From Eggerthellaceae bacterium (GTDB lineage Bacteria; Actinomycetota; Coriobacteriia; Coriobacteriales; Eggerthellaceae), in NCBI GenBank assembly GCA_022644775.1, contig JALCHN010000022.1, positions 1 to 32,779 of the forward strand: DNA of 32,779 bases, written 5' to 3'. Position 1 is the first letter of the stretch; every line of letters starts with the position of its first letter. The position numbers and the translations under genes are program-made. Below, piece after piece: positions 22,052 to 30,466 of the stretch. The notes beneath the pieces are model-generated. The model worked only from the letters and a program-made list of their open reading frames with translations, was not told where the DNA came from and searched no databases.

Positions 22052-24034
22052 CTATTTCATGAGCTTGCAGACTTCCTGGGCGAAGGCGACCGGATCGTCG
22101 ATCGGCAGGCCTTCGACGAGCAGGGCCTGGTTGTAGAGCAGATCGGTGTAGTCCTTCACCTTGTCGGCGTCGCCCGCGGCCTGGGCGGCCTTGAGCACCT
22201 CGAACACCGGGTGCTTGGCGTTGATCTCGAGCACGCGCTCGCTCTTCACCTGGTCGGAGTCGGGCATGCCGGCCATGATCTTTTCCATTTCGAGCGAGAT
22301 GGGGCCGTCGGCGGTCAGGCAGGCCGGCGCGTCGGTGAGCACGCTGCTCACGGCCACGCGCTTCACCTTGTCGCCCAGGGCGTCCTTCATCGCGGTGAAC
22401 AGGGCCTCGTTTTCCTTGGTGGCCTCTTCGGCAGCGGTCTTGTCGGATTCGCTTTCCAAATCGAGGTCGCCGTTGGCGACGTTCTTGAGGTCCTTCTCCT
22501 CGTAGTTCTGCATGGTCTGGAAGCAGAAGTCGTCAACGTCCTGCGTGCACAGCAGCACGTCGTAGCCCTTGCCCAGCACGGCCTTGACCATCGGCATCTT
22601 GGCGAGCTTTTCGGTCGATTCGCCGGCCGCGTAGTAGATGGCCTTCTGGTCTTCGGGCATGGCCTCGATGTATTCGGCAAGCGTGACCATCTTCTGCTCC
22701 TTGGCGGAATAGAAGAGCAGCAGCTTGCCGAGCGTGTCCTTGTTCATGCCGTAGCTCGTGTAGATGCCGTACTTGATCGTGCGACCGAAGTTCTCCCAGA
22801 ACTTCTCGTAGTCCTCGCGGTCGTTCTTGAGCATCTTCTCGAGCTCTTGCTGGATCTTCTTTTCCACGTGGCGGGCGATGGCGCGCAGCTGGCTGTTCTG
22901 CTGCAGGGTCTCGCGGCTGATGTTGAGCGAAAGGTCCTGACTGTCGACGACGCCGCGGACGAAGTTGAAGTAGTCGGGCAGCAGGTCCTCGCACTTTTCC
23001 ATGATGAGCACGTTGCTGCTGTAGAGCTCGAGGCCCTTCTTGTAGTCCTTGCTCCACAGATCGAAGGGGGCGCGGCTGGGGATGAACAGGAGGACGTCGT
23101 AGGACAGGGCGCCTTCGGCATGCACCGAAATCACGCGCGCCGGATCGGCGAAGTCGTGGAACTGGCTCTTGTAGAACTCGTTGTACTCTTCCTGGGACAC
23201 CTCGCTCTTGCGGCGCTTCCAGATCGGGGTCATGGAATTGACGGTCTCGAGCTCCTGGTACTGCTCGTATTCGGGCTTGTAGTCGTCGCCGGCGTCTTCG
23301 GGCTTGGGCTTCTGGCGCGACTTGGTAACCATCATCTGGATGGGATAGTGCACGTAGTTGCTATAGCGCTTGACCAGGTCCTTCAGGCCGTATTCGGTCA
23401 GGTAGGTGTCGTAGTTCTCGTCGCCGGCGTTGTCCTTGAGCGTCAGGATGACGTCGGTACCGAAGCCCTCTTTTTCGGCCGGCTCGATCGTGTAGCCTTC
23501 CACGCCGTCGGACTTCCACTCCCAGGCCTCGCTGGACCCGTAGGGCTTGGTGACCACGCGCACTTCCTTGGCAACCATGAAGGCGCTGTAGAAGCCCACG
23601 CCGAACTGGCCGATGATATCGACGGCGTCCTTGGGAGCGGCATCGGCGGCCTTGGCGTCGGCAGCGGCTTCGCCGTCCTTTTCGGCCCCGGCTTCTTCCG
23701 CCTGGGCCTTTTCAGCGGCGGCCTGGGCGGCCTTGAATTCCTGGGAATCGGAATGGGCGATCGTGCCGAGGTTCTTTTCGAGCGCGTCGCGGTCCATGCC
23801 GATGCCGTGGTCGGACACGGTGAGCGTGCGGGCGTCCTTGTCGAAGGAGATGCCGATCGTGAGGTCGTTGCGGGACAGTTCGATGCTCTTGTCGGTGAGG
23901 CTCTTGAAGTAGAGCTTGTCCTCGGCGTCGGAAGCGTTGCTGATAAGCTCGCGCAGGAAGATTTCCTTGTTGGTGTAGATCGAGTTGATCATCAAATCGA
24001 GGAGCTTCTTGCTCTCTGTCTTGAATGTCTGCAT
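22052..24034 (-). CDS. htpG: Molecular chaperone HtpG (Hsp90)
   Basis: Bacterial Hsp90, an ATP-driven dimeric chaperone in the cytoplasm, 660 residues. The N-terminal GHKL ATPase domain shows LRELISNASDA, DHGIGM and GQFGVGFYSAF. The middle domain has NISRETLQQN, and a dimerisation domain follows. An Ala/Glu/Asp-rich, low-complexity stretch at residues 101-136 lies in the ATP-lid region and makes the protein longer than E. coli HtpG (624). GGGAAGGG lies 6 nt upstream of the ATG. The promoter carries a CIRCE-like element, pointing to control by HrcA. Confidence 0.97.
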   Translation of the reverse strand: MQTFKTESKKLLDLMINSIYTNKEIFLRELISNASDAEDKLYFKSLTDKSIELSRNDLTIGISFDKDARTLTVSDHGIGMDRDALEKNLGTIAHSDSQEFKAAQAAAEKAQAEEAGAEKDGEAAADAKAADAAPKDAVDIIGQFGVGFYSAFMVAKEVRVVTKPYGSSEAWEWKSDGVEGYTIEPAEKEGFGTDVILTLKDNAGDENYDTYLTEYGLKDLVKRYSNYVHYPIQMMVTKSRQKPKPEDAGDDYKPEYEQYQELETVNSMTPIWKRRKSEVSQEEYNEFYKSQFHDFADPARVISVHAEGALSYDVLLFIPSRAPFDLWSKDYKKGLELYSSNVLIMEKCEDLLPDYFNFVRGVVDSQDLSLNISRETLQQNSQLRAIARHVEKKIQQELEKMLKNDREDYEKFWENFGRTIKYGIYTSYGMNKDTLGKLLLFYSAKEQKMVTLAEYIEAMPEDQKAIYYAAGESTEKLAKMPMVKAVLGKGYDVLLCTQDVDDFCFQTMQNYEEKDLKNVANGDLDLESESDKTAAEEATKENEALFTAMKDALGDKVKRVAVSSVLTDAPACLTADGPISLEMEKIMAGMPDSDQVKSERVLEINAKHPVFEVLKAAQAAGDADKVKDYTDLLYNQALLVEGLPIDDPVAFAQEVCKLMK

Positions 24035-24164
24035 GCGCAGCCCTTCCCTTTTTTAATCCAGGCGCCGCAACGCTCGGCGGGCGGAAGGGGTACCGCACGA
24101 AGGCCCCGGAGGCGCGATGCGCCGCCGGGACCGCTGGGCATGCCCGTCCGCTGCGCGCGAGACG

Positions 24165-24191
24165 TTAGCAGTCGTCGCCAATGAGTGCTAG
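24165..24191. promoter_or_regulatory. CIRCE-like element (HrcA operator) of htpG
   Basis: TTAGCAGTC - 9 nt - GAGTGCTAG, against the CIRCE consensus TTAGCACTC-N9-GAGTGCTAA: 16 of 18 positions match and the spacer is exactly nine. It lies at the predicted transcription start of htpG, a position suited to repression by HrcA. Confidence 0.8.
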
Positions 24192-24196
24192 CTGCG

Positions 24197-24225
24197 ATTA
24201 TAGTGCGCACCTTGCGAGCTGCAAC
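24197..24225 (-). promoter_or_regulatory. htpG promoter
   Basis: Minus-strand -10 TATAAT (24197-24202) with a partial -35 TTGCAG about 16 bp upstream. It gives a leader of roughly 155 nt that starts inside the CIRCE-like element. Confidence 0.65.
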
Positions 24226-24346
24226 GAATGCGCAGGGGTTTCACCCGCGCGTTACGGAGCGGTAACTTTCCAGAGTACGGCGGGCCCGCGCGCCTGCGCA
24301 GGCAGCGCTCGCAGTTGACCTGGGTGTACTTTGGAAAACGACCTGA

Positions 24347-24352
24347 TAGAAT
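24347..24352 (+). promoter_or_regulatory. Possible -10 box for the muramidase gene
   Basis: TAGAAT 55 nt upstream of the start codon, preceded by TTGACC about 25 bp upstream, which is too far for a standard promoter. Assignment is weak. Nothing else is seen in 24226-24346. Confidence 0.3.
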
Positions 24353-24406
24353 GGGACAAAGTCTGGACTGTGGCGGCATTTCCGCCCTGGCAAAGCGAAT
24401 CGAGGC

Positions 24407-25858
24407 ATGCGCGTCGTGCAGGAGAGGCACCACACCAACCCCTACCGCCCCAGCCGCGGCAGCTCTTCGCGCGCCGCCGGCGCGCGTCCTTACGGTGCCG
24501 GTTCCGCGCGCTCCGCGCGCGCCGATGACGCCTGGGGCCGTCCGCCCGAAGCCTACGAGGTGCCCCGCGGCGCCTACGCCGACGCCCGCCGCCAGGGCGA
24601 GCCCACCCCCGCCGAGCGCCTGCAGGCCCAGCACGAACGCGATTTCCACCAGGTGCGCACCGCCCGTCGCTCGCAGGTGAGCGCCGAAGACGGCCCTTCC
24701 GAACGCGACGCCGCCATCCTGCGCGAGCAGCACGCCCACCGGGTCCGCGCCGGCCACGACGGCGCGAGCGCGACCGTCACCGGCGGCGTGTCCCACGGCG
24801 GCGACCGCCTGGGCCGCGCCCGCGGCATCGAGGGCCTCGACCGGTCGGCGATGGGATCGTTCACCGTAGGATCGAACGGGGTCGCCCGGCCGGGCCGCGC
24901 CCGACGCGCCCCGCAAGCGCCCCACATGAGCGACCACATGACCTGGCGCAGCACCGACGGCGCCCCGCGCCGGCAGCCGAGTGCCCTTCCGCGCCTCATC
25001 CTGCTCGCGGCGATCGTCGTCGTCCTCGTCGTCGCAATCGCGAGCGTCGTGCGCGGCTGCACGGCAGGTGACGCCGGCAGCGCCGATTCCGCCGCCGTCA
25101 CCGCCGAAAGCTCGACCGACCAGAGCGATTCCGCCACGGAAACCGCCGCCTGGCGCAACACCGCCACCCCGCTTGCCAACAGCACCGATTTCAACTGGGG
25201 CAACCTGGGCAAAGACGCCAACGGACATAAGGCCTACCTGGTCAACGACACGGTCGTGTCTGAATTCGGCGTCGACGTGTCCGACAACATGGGCGTCGTC
25301 GACTGGGACGCCGCCAAAGCCGATGGCGTGCAGTTCGCCTTCCTGCGCGCCGGCTACCGCGGCACCGGCCAGGGCGAGCTCAACGCCGACGACCTTTTCC
25401 AGCGCAACGTCTCGAACGCGACGGCCGCCGGCATCCCCTGCGGCGCCTACTTCTATTCGCAGGCCCGCACCGAAGACGAAGCGCGCGAGGAAGCCGCGTT
25501 CATGCTGCAGCAGATCGACGGCAAGCAGTTCGACCTGCCGATCGTCTACGATCTGGAAGTGTCCGACTCGCAGGCCGGCAGCCGCGTGAGCGATCTGTCG
25601 TCCGACCAGGTCTCCGCCAACGCCCGGGCCTTCTGCCAGGTCATTTCCGACGCCGGCTACCAACCCATGATCTATGGCAACATCGAGGACCTCTCGCACA
25701 TCGACATGGTCGCCGCCGGGCAGCCGCCCATCTGGTTCGCCGACTACAACGGCACGCCGTCGACCAACCAACAGCTGGCCGTGTGGCAGTACTCGAGCAA
25801 GGCGAAAGTCGACGGCTTCGACCATGCCGTCGACGCCAACCTGCTCTTCCGCCAATAG
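24407..25858 (+). CDS. Membrane-anchored GH25 muramidase
   Basis: A 483-residue protein predicted to hydrolyse the glycan strands of peptidoglycan. Residues 1-195 are cytoplasmic, low-complexity and rich in Arg, Ala, Gly and His. One membrane helix follows (197-216), then a Ser/Thr/Asp linker. From about 285 there is a glycoside hydrolase 25 domain: FGVDVSDNMGVVDWDAAK, FAFLRAGYRGTG, GAYFYSQA, the catalytic YDLE (Asp382, Glu384), MIYGN, IWFADYN and WQYSSKAKVDGF ending in AVDANLLF. The start at 24407 lacks a good ribosome binding site, so the N-terminus is uncertain. It faces a nitroreductase gene across a shared terminator. Confidence 0.9.
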   Translation: MRVVQERHHTNPYRPSRGSSSRAAGARPYGAGSARSARADDAWGRPPEAYEVPRGAYADARRQGEPTPAERLQAQHERDFHQVRTARRSQVSAEDGPSERDAAILREQHAHRVRAGHDGASATVTGGVSHGGDRLGRARGIEGLDRSAMGSFTVGSNGVARPGRARRAPQAPHMSDHMTWRSTDGAPRRQPSALPRLILLAAIVVVLVVAIASVVRGCTAGDAGSADSAAVTAESSTDQSDSATETAAWRNTATPLANSTDFNWGNLGKDANGHKAYLVNDTVVSEFGVDVSDNMGVVDWDAAKADGVQFAFLRAGYRGTGQGELNADDLFQRNVSNATAAGIPCGAYFYSQARTEDEAREEAAFMLQQIDGKQFDLPIVYDLEVSDSQAGSRVSDLSSDQVSANARAFCQVISDAGYQPMIYGNIEDLSHIDMVAAGQPPIWFADYNGTPSTNQQLAVWQYSSKAKVDGFDHAVDANLLFRQ

Positions 25859-25860
25859 AA

Positions 25861-25893
25861 AACGGGCCCGACGCGCGCGGCGCCGAGCCCGTT
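25861..25893. terminator. Bidirectional terminator, muramidase/nitroreductase
   Basis: Stem ACGGGC...GCCCGT with inner GC pairing. It is followed by TTCCCCTT on the plus strand and TTTTCT on the minus strand. It lies between the two convergent stop codons. Confidence 0.7.
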
Positions 25894-25926
25894 CCCCTTC
25901 ATTAGTGTTGCACGCTGTACCGCGCG

Positions 25927-26499
25927 CTACTCGATCACAGTCACGCGATCGGAAATGTCCTCGCCGGGCTTTTCGCCGGCGTCTTCGACGATGCCGCCGT
26001 AGACCATCTGCGCGACGAGCTGGTAGCTTTCGGGCACGCCGGTGAGGGCGCGCACCGCGTCGTCGATGACCGGGTTGTAGTGCTGCAAGTTGGCGCCCAC
26101 GCCCATTTCGCGCAGGCCCGTCCACACGGCGAACTGCAGCATGCCGTTAGACTGCTGGGCCCAAACGGGGAAGTTACCGGCATAGCTGGGGAACTGGTCC
26201 TGCAGGTTCTTCACCGTGGCGGTATCGACGAAGTAGAGCACTGTGCCGGCGCCGGCTTTGAAGCCGTCGATTTTTTCGCGGGCGACCTTGCCGTCGAAGG
26301 CGTCGTAGATCGCGTCCCACAGTTTGTCCTGCTGGGCGCCCTGCACGAGCACCACGCGCTGACTGCGCATGTTGAAGGCGTCGGGCACGAGTTCGGTCGC
26401 GCGCTTCACCATGTCGGTGACCTGCTGCTGGGCGACGGGAAGGTCTTTGTTGAGAGCGTAGACGGTGCGGCGAGTGGCAACGGCATCCATGAATTCCAT
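25927..26499 (-). CDS. Nitroreductase family protein (Frm2/Hbn1-like)
   Basis: A 190-residue FMN-dependent oxidoreductase of the nitroreductase superfamily. The N-terminus (MEFMDAVATRRTVYALNKDL) and NMRSQRVVLV fit the subgroup of yeast Frm2/Hbn1 and related bacterial proteins. LREMGVGANLQHYNP is the conserved C-terminal flavin-side motif. It probably reduces nitro compounds or quinones with NAD(P)H; the physiological substrate is unknown. The ATG at 26499 has AAAGGA 6 nt upstream. It is transcribed alone, with a possible small operator in its leader. Confidence 0.9.
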   Translation of the reverse strand: MEFMDAVATRRTVYALNKDLPVAQQQVTDMVKRATELVPDAFNMRSQRVVLVQGAQQDKLWDAIYDAFDGKVAREKIDGFKAGAGTVLYFVDTATVKNLQDQFPSYAGNFPVWAQQSNGMLQFAVWTGLREMGVGANLQHYNPVIDDAVRALTGVPESYQLVAQMVYGGIVEDAGEKPGEDISDRVTVIE

Positions 26500-26518
26500 A
26501 CGGCATCCTTTCACTAAA

Positions 26519-26535
26519 AGTATTGTTTTCATACT
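26519..26535. promoter_or_regulatory. Small inverted repeat in the nitroreductase leader
   Basis: AGTAT-N7-ATACT in an AT-rich stretch 20-36 nt before the start codon, overlapping possible -10 sequences (minus-strand AATACT). It may be an operator for a redox-sensing regulator; evidence is weak. Confidence 0.3.
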
Positions 26536-26667
26536 AACGCATATTCGCGAAGGGAACCCTAACGATTGGGTAACGCGATTGCAAAGTTTTCGGATGCGCG
26601 CGGCACCGGCCGGCAACGACGGGAGCGACCGGCAGGCGCCGCGCAGCCGCCCGCCGGTGCCCTGCCG

Positions 26668-27810
26668 CTAGACGACGCGGTGGATGCCGGGGCGCGGGTG
26701 GATGTCGGCGCGCGTACCGGTGTTGCTCGCGCCCACCGTCGCGGCCTGTTCGGCCTGCTCATAGGTGAAGCGCAGGCTTTCCGATTCGATGAAGATGCGG
26801 GTGGTCTGCGGGAAGCGCCGCACGATCTGCCCCTCGATCTGATCGATCGCGTGCATGATGTCGTCGCGCGTGCATTCCTTCTTGAAGGTCACGTCCATCG
26901 TGAGCAGCAGGTCGTTGGGACCCAAGTAGAGCGTGAGAATGCGGCCGCATTCGATCACGTAGGGGTTGGCCTCGGCGATCGCCTCGACCTCGCGCAGCTC
27001 GGGCGCGCGCATGCCCTCGCCCACAAGCAGGCCCTTGGTCTCGCGCAGGAGCAGGGCGGACACCGCCACGAGCAAGAGGCCCACGAGCACCGATGCGATG
27101 CCGTCGAAGACCGGCATGTTGAGCAGGTGGCTGAAGAAGATGCCAAGCAGGGCGAAAAGCAGGCCCAGTTCGGCGGCCGAATCCTCGAGCACGACGGTGA
27201 ACAGGCTGGGGTCCTTGGCCTGCTTGATGAAGGCGAGCGGGCGGACGTCGCCGCGCGCCTTGTTGAAGGTCTTGAGCGCCACGCGCAGGCTCGCGCCCTC
27301 GATGAGCATGGCCGCGATGATGACGATGTAGTTGACCGTGGGGTCGCCGAGCACGGTGTCGGGGCCGATCTCGCGAATGCGGGAAATGCCTTCGTACATG
27401 GAAAGGCCGCCGCCCAAGGCGAAGATCATCACGGCCACCACGAGCGTCCAGAAGTAGAGCTCGTGCCCGTAGCCGAAGGGATGCTCCAGGTCGGGCTGGC
27501 GCGACGCTTTCTTCTGCCCCAGCAGGATGAGCATGCCGTTGCCCGAGTCGACGATGGAGTGGATGCCTTCGGAAATCATCGCCGAACTGCCCGAGACGGC
27601 CGCCGCGATGAGCTTCACGATGCCGACCGCGATGTTGGCCGCAATCGCCGCGATGACCGACCCTCGGCTCTCGTGCTTCGCTTCGGGCACGGACCCGCGG
27701 TAACCCTGGCCATCGGGCAAAGCGGTGTGCAGCGGGTTGGCCGGTTCGGTAAGCACGGATCGTGCTTCGGCCCCGGCGGTTTGGGCGTGTGCGTCCTGCG
27801 ATTCGGTCAT
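26668..27810 (-). CDS. Cation diffusion facilitator (CDF) transporter
   Basis: A 380-residue inner-membrane protein that exports divalent metals such as Zn2+ or Mn2+ in exchange for protons. A 50-residue hydrophilic N-terminus precedes about six membrane segments. The metal-site helix is SEGIHSIVDSGNGMLILLG, followed by the HPFGYGHELYFW motif seen in the ZnT9-like subgroup. A second helix carries LEDSAAELGLLFALLG. The C-terminal cytoplasmic domain has DDIMHAIDQIEGQIVRRFP. The ATG at 27810 has AAGGAG 8 nt upstream. It is divergent from apt. A long GC-rich inverted repeat (about 26602-26661) follows its stop. Confidence 0.93.
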   Translation of the reverse strand: MTESQDAHAQTAGAEARSVLTEPANPLHTALPDGQGYRGSVPEAKHESRGSVIAAIAANIAVGIVKLIAAAVSGSSAMISEGIHSIVDSGNGMLILLGQKKASRQPDLEHPFGYGHELYFWTLVVAVMIFALGGGLSMYEGISRIREIGPDTVLGDPTVNYIVIIAAMLIEGASLRVALKTFNKARGDVRPLAFIKQAKDPSLFTVVLEDSAAELGLLFALLGIFFSHLLNMPVFDGIASVLVGLLLVAVSALLLRETKGLLVGEGMRAPELREVEAIAEANPYVIECGRILTLYLGPNDLLLTMDVTFKKECTRDDIMHAIDQIEGQIVRRFPQTTRIFIESESLRFTYEQAEQAATVGASNTGTRADIHPRPGIHRVV

Positions 27811-27890
27811 GGGGAAGACTCCTTCGTCTGAGTCGTCGAAAGGGGAAAGGCTCTTGGGCCTGAAAACTTCGCTTGCGCGTGCTTCAAGCA

Positions 27891-27896
27891 TACAAT
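27891..27896 (+). promoter_or_regulatory. -10 box of the apt gene
   Basis: Plus-strand TACAAT 61 nt before the apt start, with a weak -35 (TTCGCT) at 17 bp. Confidence 0.45.
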
Positions 27897-27956
27897 ATCA
27901 AGTACACAAGGACCGTGGGCAACTTCGCGGCATACCCATGATGAAAGGATTTCCCC

Positions 27957-28490
27957 GTGGCGGATTTCGATTACGAAAAGCTCATCACCGACATCCCCGA
28001 CTACCCCACCGCAGGCGTGGTGTTCAAAGACATCACCACCCTCATGAAGGATCCGGAAGGCTTCGCCCGCTCGATCGACGACCTGGCCGACCACTTCATG
28101 GGCCGCGGCGTCACCAAGGTCGTGGGCGCCGAGGCCCGCGGCTTCATGGTCGCCGCGCCTGTGGCCTACCGCCTGGGTGCCGGCTTCGTGCCCGCCCGCA
28201 AGCCCGGCAAGCTGCCGCGCGAAACCTACAGCGAGTCCTACGCGCTCGAGTACGGCACCGACGCCCTGCAGATCCACACCGACGCGCTCGAACCCACCGA
28301 CAAGGTACTCCTGGTCGACGACCTGGTGGCCACCGGCGGCACCGCCGTCGCCCAGATCAAGATGGTCGAGCACTTCGGCGCCCAGATCGCAGGCCTCGCC
28401 TTCCTGATGGAGCTCGACTTCCTGCATCCGCAGAAGCTCATCTCCCAGCACACCGACGCCGAGATCTACTCGCTCGTGCACGTGCAGTAA
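27957..28490 (+). CDS. apt: Adenine phosphoribosyltransferase
   Basis: Salvages adenine: adenine and PRPP give AMP and pyrophosphate. The protein has 177 residues, normal for the family. Seen are IPDYPTAGVVFKDITTL, GAEARGFMVAAPVAYRLG, the RKPGKLPRETYSESYALEYG loop, and the PRPP-binding motif VLLVDDLVATGGT (117-129). The GTG start at 27957 has AAAGGA 7 nt upstream. A spermidine-synthase-like gene follows after 17 nt on the same strand. Confidence 0.97.
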   Translation: MADFDYEKLITDIPDYPTAGVVFKDITTLMKDPEGFARSIDDLADHFMGRGVTKVVGAEARGFMVAAPVAYRLGAGFVPARKPGKLPRETYSESYALEYGTDALQIHTDALEPTDKVLLVDDLVATGGTAVAQIKMVEHFGAQIAGLAFLMELDFLHPQKLISQHTDAEIYSLVHVQ

Positions 28491-28507
28491 GACCCGGACA
28501 TGATCGC

Positions 28508-29503
28508 ATGAGCGGAATCGTCTGGCTTATCGTCGGCATCATCGTCGTCTGCGTCGGCTGCGCCGGAGCCGCCCGGCTGGTGGGGCCCCGGCGCACGGGC
28601 GAGAGGCAGTGCGCGCAAGACGCCGCGCCCAGCGAGCTGGCGGGCCGCGACGGGCAGACGGGCACCGTCGACGAATCGAAGACCTTCCTGCGCTTCGACA
28701 CGATGTTCGGCCCCCTGCTCGTCTACCTGGTCGAGTACCGCCCCGGCGAGCTCGTGCGCGTGATGGACGTGGCCGGCGCCTTCCAGTCGGCCACCTACAT
28801 CGACGACGACAAGGTCTACGAACCCGTCTTCGACTACTTCCGCGCCTACGACGTCATGTTCGAAGCCGGCATCCCCATCCGCAACACGCTCATGATCGGC
28901 GGCGGCGGGTACGCCTACCCCAAGCATCTGATCGCAACCCACCCCGAATGCCGCATGGACGTGGTGGAAGTCGACCCGCAGGTCACGCTCATCGCCGAGC
29001 GCTATTTCTACCTCGACCGGCTCATCGCCGAATTCGACCTCGACGAAAACGACCGCTTGGCCCTGATCTGCCAGGACGGGCGCACCTTTTTGGAAACCTA
29101 CGCCCATGCCGTGGAAACCGGCGCGCCCAACCCCTACGGGCCCGAGCAGAACGAAGACGACGGTTGGCGCGGCGAGGCCGCCGAAGGCCCGGCCGCCCGC
29201 TACGACGCGGTCCTGAACGACACCTTCAAGGGGCGCGAGGCGGTGGCCGCCCTCGCCGACGAAGGCGCCGCCCGGCTCGTGCACGAGGTGCTCGTGCCCG
29301 GCGGCCTCTACCTTTCCAACGTGATTTCGGCCTTGGAAGGCGAGCAGGCGGCGACCATCGAGCAGATCGCAGCGACCCTGCACACCGCCTTCGCCCACGT
29401 CTACGCCCTGCCCTGCGGCGACGCGGCGCCGGAAGAGCGCGACAACCGCATGGTGCTCGCCACCGACGGCCCTTATCGCATCGCCGGCGCCGTCGAGCTC
29501 TAA
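28508..29503 (+). CDS. Membrane-anchored spermidine-synthase-like protein
   Basis: A 331-residue protein. One membrane helix lies at residues 4-22, then a Rossmann-type methyltransferase fold of the spermidine synthase superfamily: MIGGGGYAYPKHL (129-141), VVEVDPQ (152-158), LALICQDGRTFLE and YDAVLNDTFKG (232-242). The catalytic region of true aminopropyltransferases (about VDSSDP) reads NDTFKG, so polyamine synthesis is doubtful. Proteins of this type are often annotated as fused-MFS/spermidine synthase relatives without proven function. The ATG at 28508 has a poor ribosome binding site, and a four-codon ORF overlaps it (ATGA overlap). Probably co-transcribed with apt. Confidence 0.75.
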   Translation: MSGIVWLIVGIIVVCVGCAGAARLVGPRRTGERQCAQDAAPSELAGRDGQTGTVDESKTFLRFDTMFGPLLVYLVEYRPGELVRVMDVAGAFQSATYIDDDKVYEPVFDYFRAYDVMFEAGIPIRNTLMIGGGGYAYPKHLIATHPECRMDVVEVDPQVTLIAERYFYLDRLIAEFDLDENDRLALICQDGRTFLETYAHAVETGAPNPYGPEQNEDDGWRGEAAEGPAARYDAVLNDTFKGREAVAALADEGAARLVHEVLVPGGLYLSNVISALEGEQAATIEQIAATLHTAFAHVYALPCGDAAPEERDNRMVLATDGPYRIAGAVEL

Positions 29504-29569
29504 CGGGCGGCCGTGTGCGACGCCTGCCGCAAGCGCCCAGCCGCGCACAGCGCCCGCACGGCAAACGGG

Positions 29570-29575
29570 TACAAT
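29570..29575 (+). promoter_or_regulatory. -10 box of the thioesterase gene
   Basis: TACAAT 50 nt upstream of the start codon; no convincing -35. It suggests independent transcription from the upstream gene. Confidence 0.45.
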
Positions 29576-29624
29576 AGCTCTTCGAACACCGACAACGCTG
29601 GCCCGTTCGCCTAAGGGGGACGCA

Positions 29625-30365
29625 ATGGGAACCGAACTTTCGAAAACCTATCAGCTGCGCACGACCGATTTCGACCGCTACGGGCGCATGAAGGCCTCGG
29701 CCGTGCTCGACGTGTGCCAGGACTTGGCCGGCCTGCAGGCCGAGGAGATGAACATAGGCGCCGCCGAAATGGAGGCGCGCGGGGTCTTCTGGGCGGTCAT
29801 CCGCATGAAGTACGAGGTCGTCGCCCATCCGCAGATGCACGACGACGTCGTGGCCCGCACCTGGCCGCACGACCCGTCGCGCTTTTCCTTCCTGCGCGAC
29901 TATTCGCTGAAAAGCACGAACGGCGACCTTCTGGTGAAGGCCACGAGCGAATGGGTCATGATGGACGCGAAAACCCGCAAGTTCGCGTCGGTGAAGGACA
30001 ACTACGACGGCCCTATGGACTTCAGCCCCGACCGGGCCTTCGACAAGAAGCCGCGCCGCGTGCGCGATTTCGACGCTGCGGGCCTTGCGCCCTATCGCGT
30101 GGTGCCCGCCTACAGCGACGTCGACGTGAACGGCCACGTGAACAACACGCGCTACGCGACCTACGTGATGAACGCGATCGACCCCGGCGAGCAGGGCGAG
30201 ATCCGCACCTTCCAGATCGATTACCGCCTGGAAGTGCAGGAAGGCGAACCGCTCGACATCTACTACGTGCGCGACGGCGGCACGATCACCGCCAAGGGCG
30301 TGGCCGCAGAAGGGCCGCACGCGGGCGCGACCATGTTCCTCTGCAAGATCGAAGCCGCGCTCTAG
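29625..30365 (+). CDS. Acyl-ACP thioesterase
   Basis: Releases free fatty acids from acyl carrier protein. It is a 246-residue double hot-dog protein of the FatA/FatB type. The first hot-dog domain starts with YQLRTTDFDRYGRMKASAVL. The second begins near residue 158 and carries the catalytic motif DVNGHVNNTRY (167-177), with Asn and His in the expected places. AAGGGGG lies 5 nt before the ATG. It is convergent with the GIDE-like gene, and a bidirectional stem-loop lies between them. Chain-length preference cannot be read from the sequence. Confidence 0.93.
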   Translation: MGTELSKTYQLRTTDFDRYGRMKASAVLDVCQDLAGLQAEEMNIGAAEMEARGVFWAVIRMKYEVVAHPQMHDDVVARTWPHDPSRFSFLRDYSLKSTNGDLLVKATSEWVMMDAKTRKFASVKDNYDGPMDFSPDRAFDKKPRRVRDFDAAGLAPYRVVPAYSDVDVNGHVNNTRYATYVMNAIDPGEQGEIRTFQIDYRLEVQEGEPLDIYYVRDGGTITAKGVAAEGPHAGATMFLCKIEAAL

Positions 30366-30387
30366 CCAAGCGGCGAGCATACGGAAA

Positions 30388-30429
30388 CGGGCCGGGCGGC
30401 GCTTCCTCGTTGGAGCGCTGCCCGGCCCG
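30388..30429. terminator. Stem-loop between convergent thioesterase and GIDE-like genes
   Basis: Arms of about 18 nt (CGGGCCGGGC...GCGCTTCC pairing with GGAGCGC...GCCCGGCCCG), with a short TTT on the minus strand. It probably terminates transcription from the minus side and perhaps both. Confidence 0.55.
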
Positions 30430-30466
30430 CGTGCGTAGGGGCTGGCAGACCGGCTGCCCGACCGTC

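Noticed and set aside
24188..26125. 645-codon minus-strand frame opposite the muramidase gene
   Set aside because: A GC-rich antisense shadow; the plus-strand frame has a clear GH25 domain.
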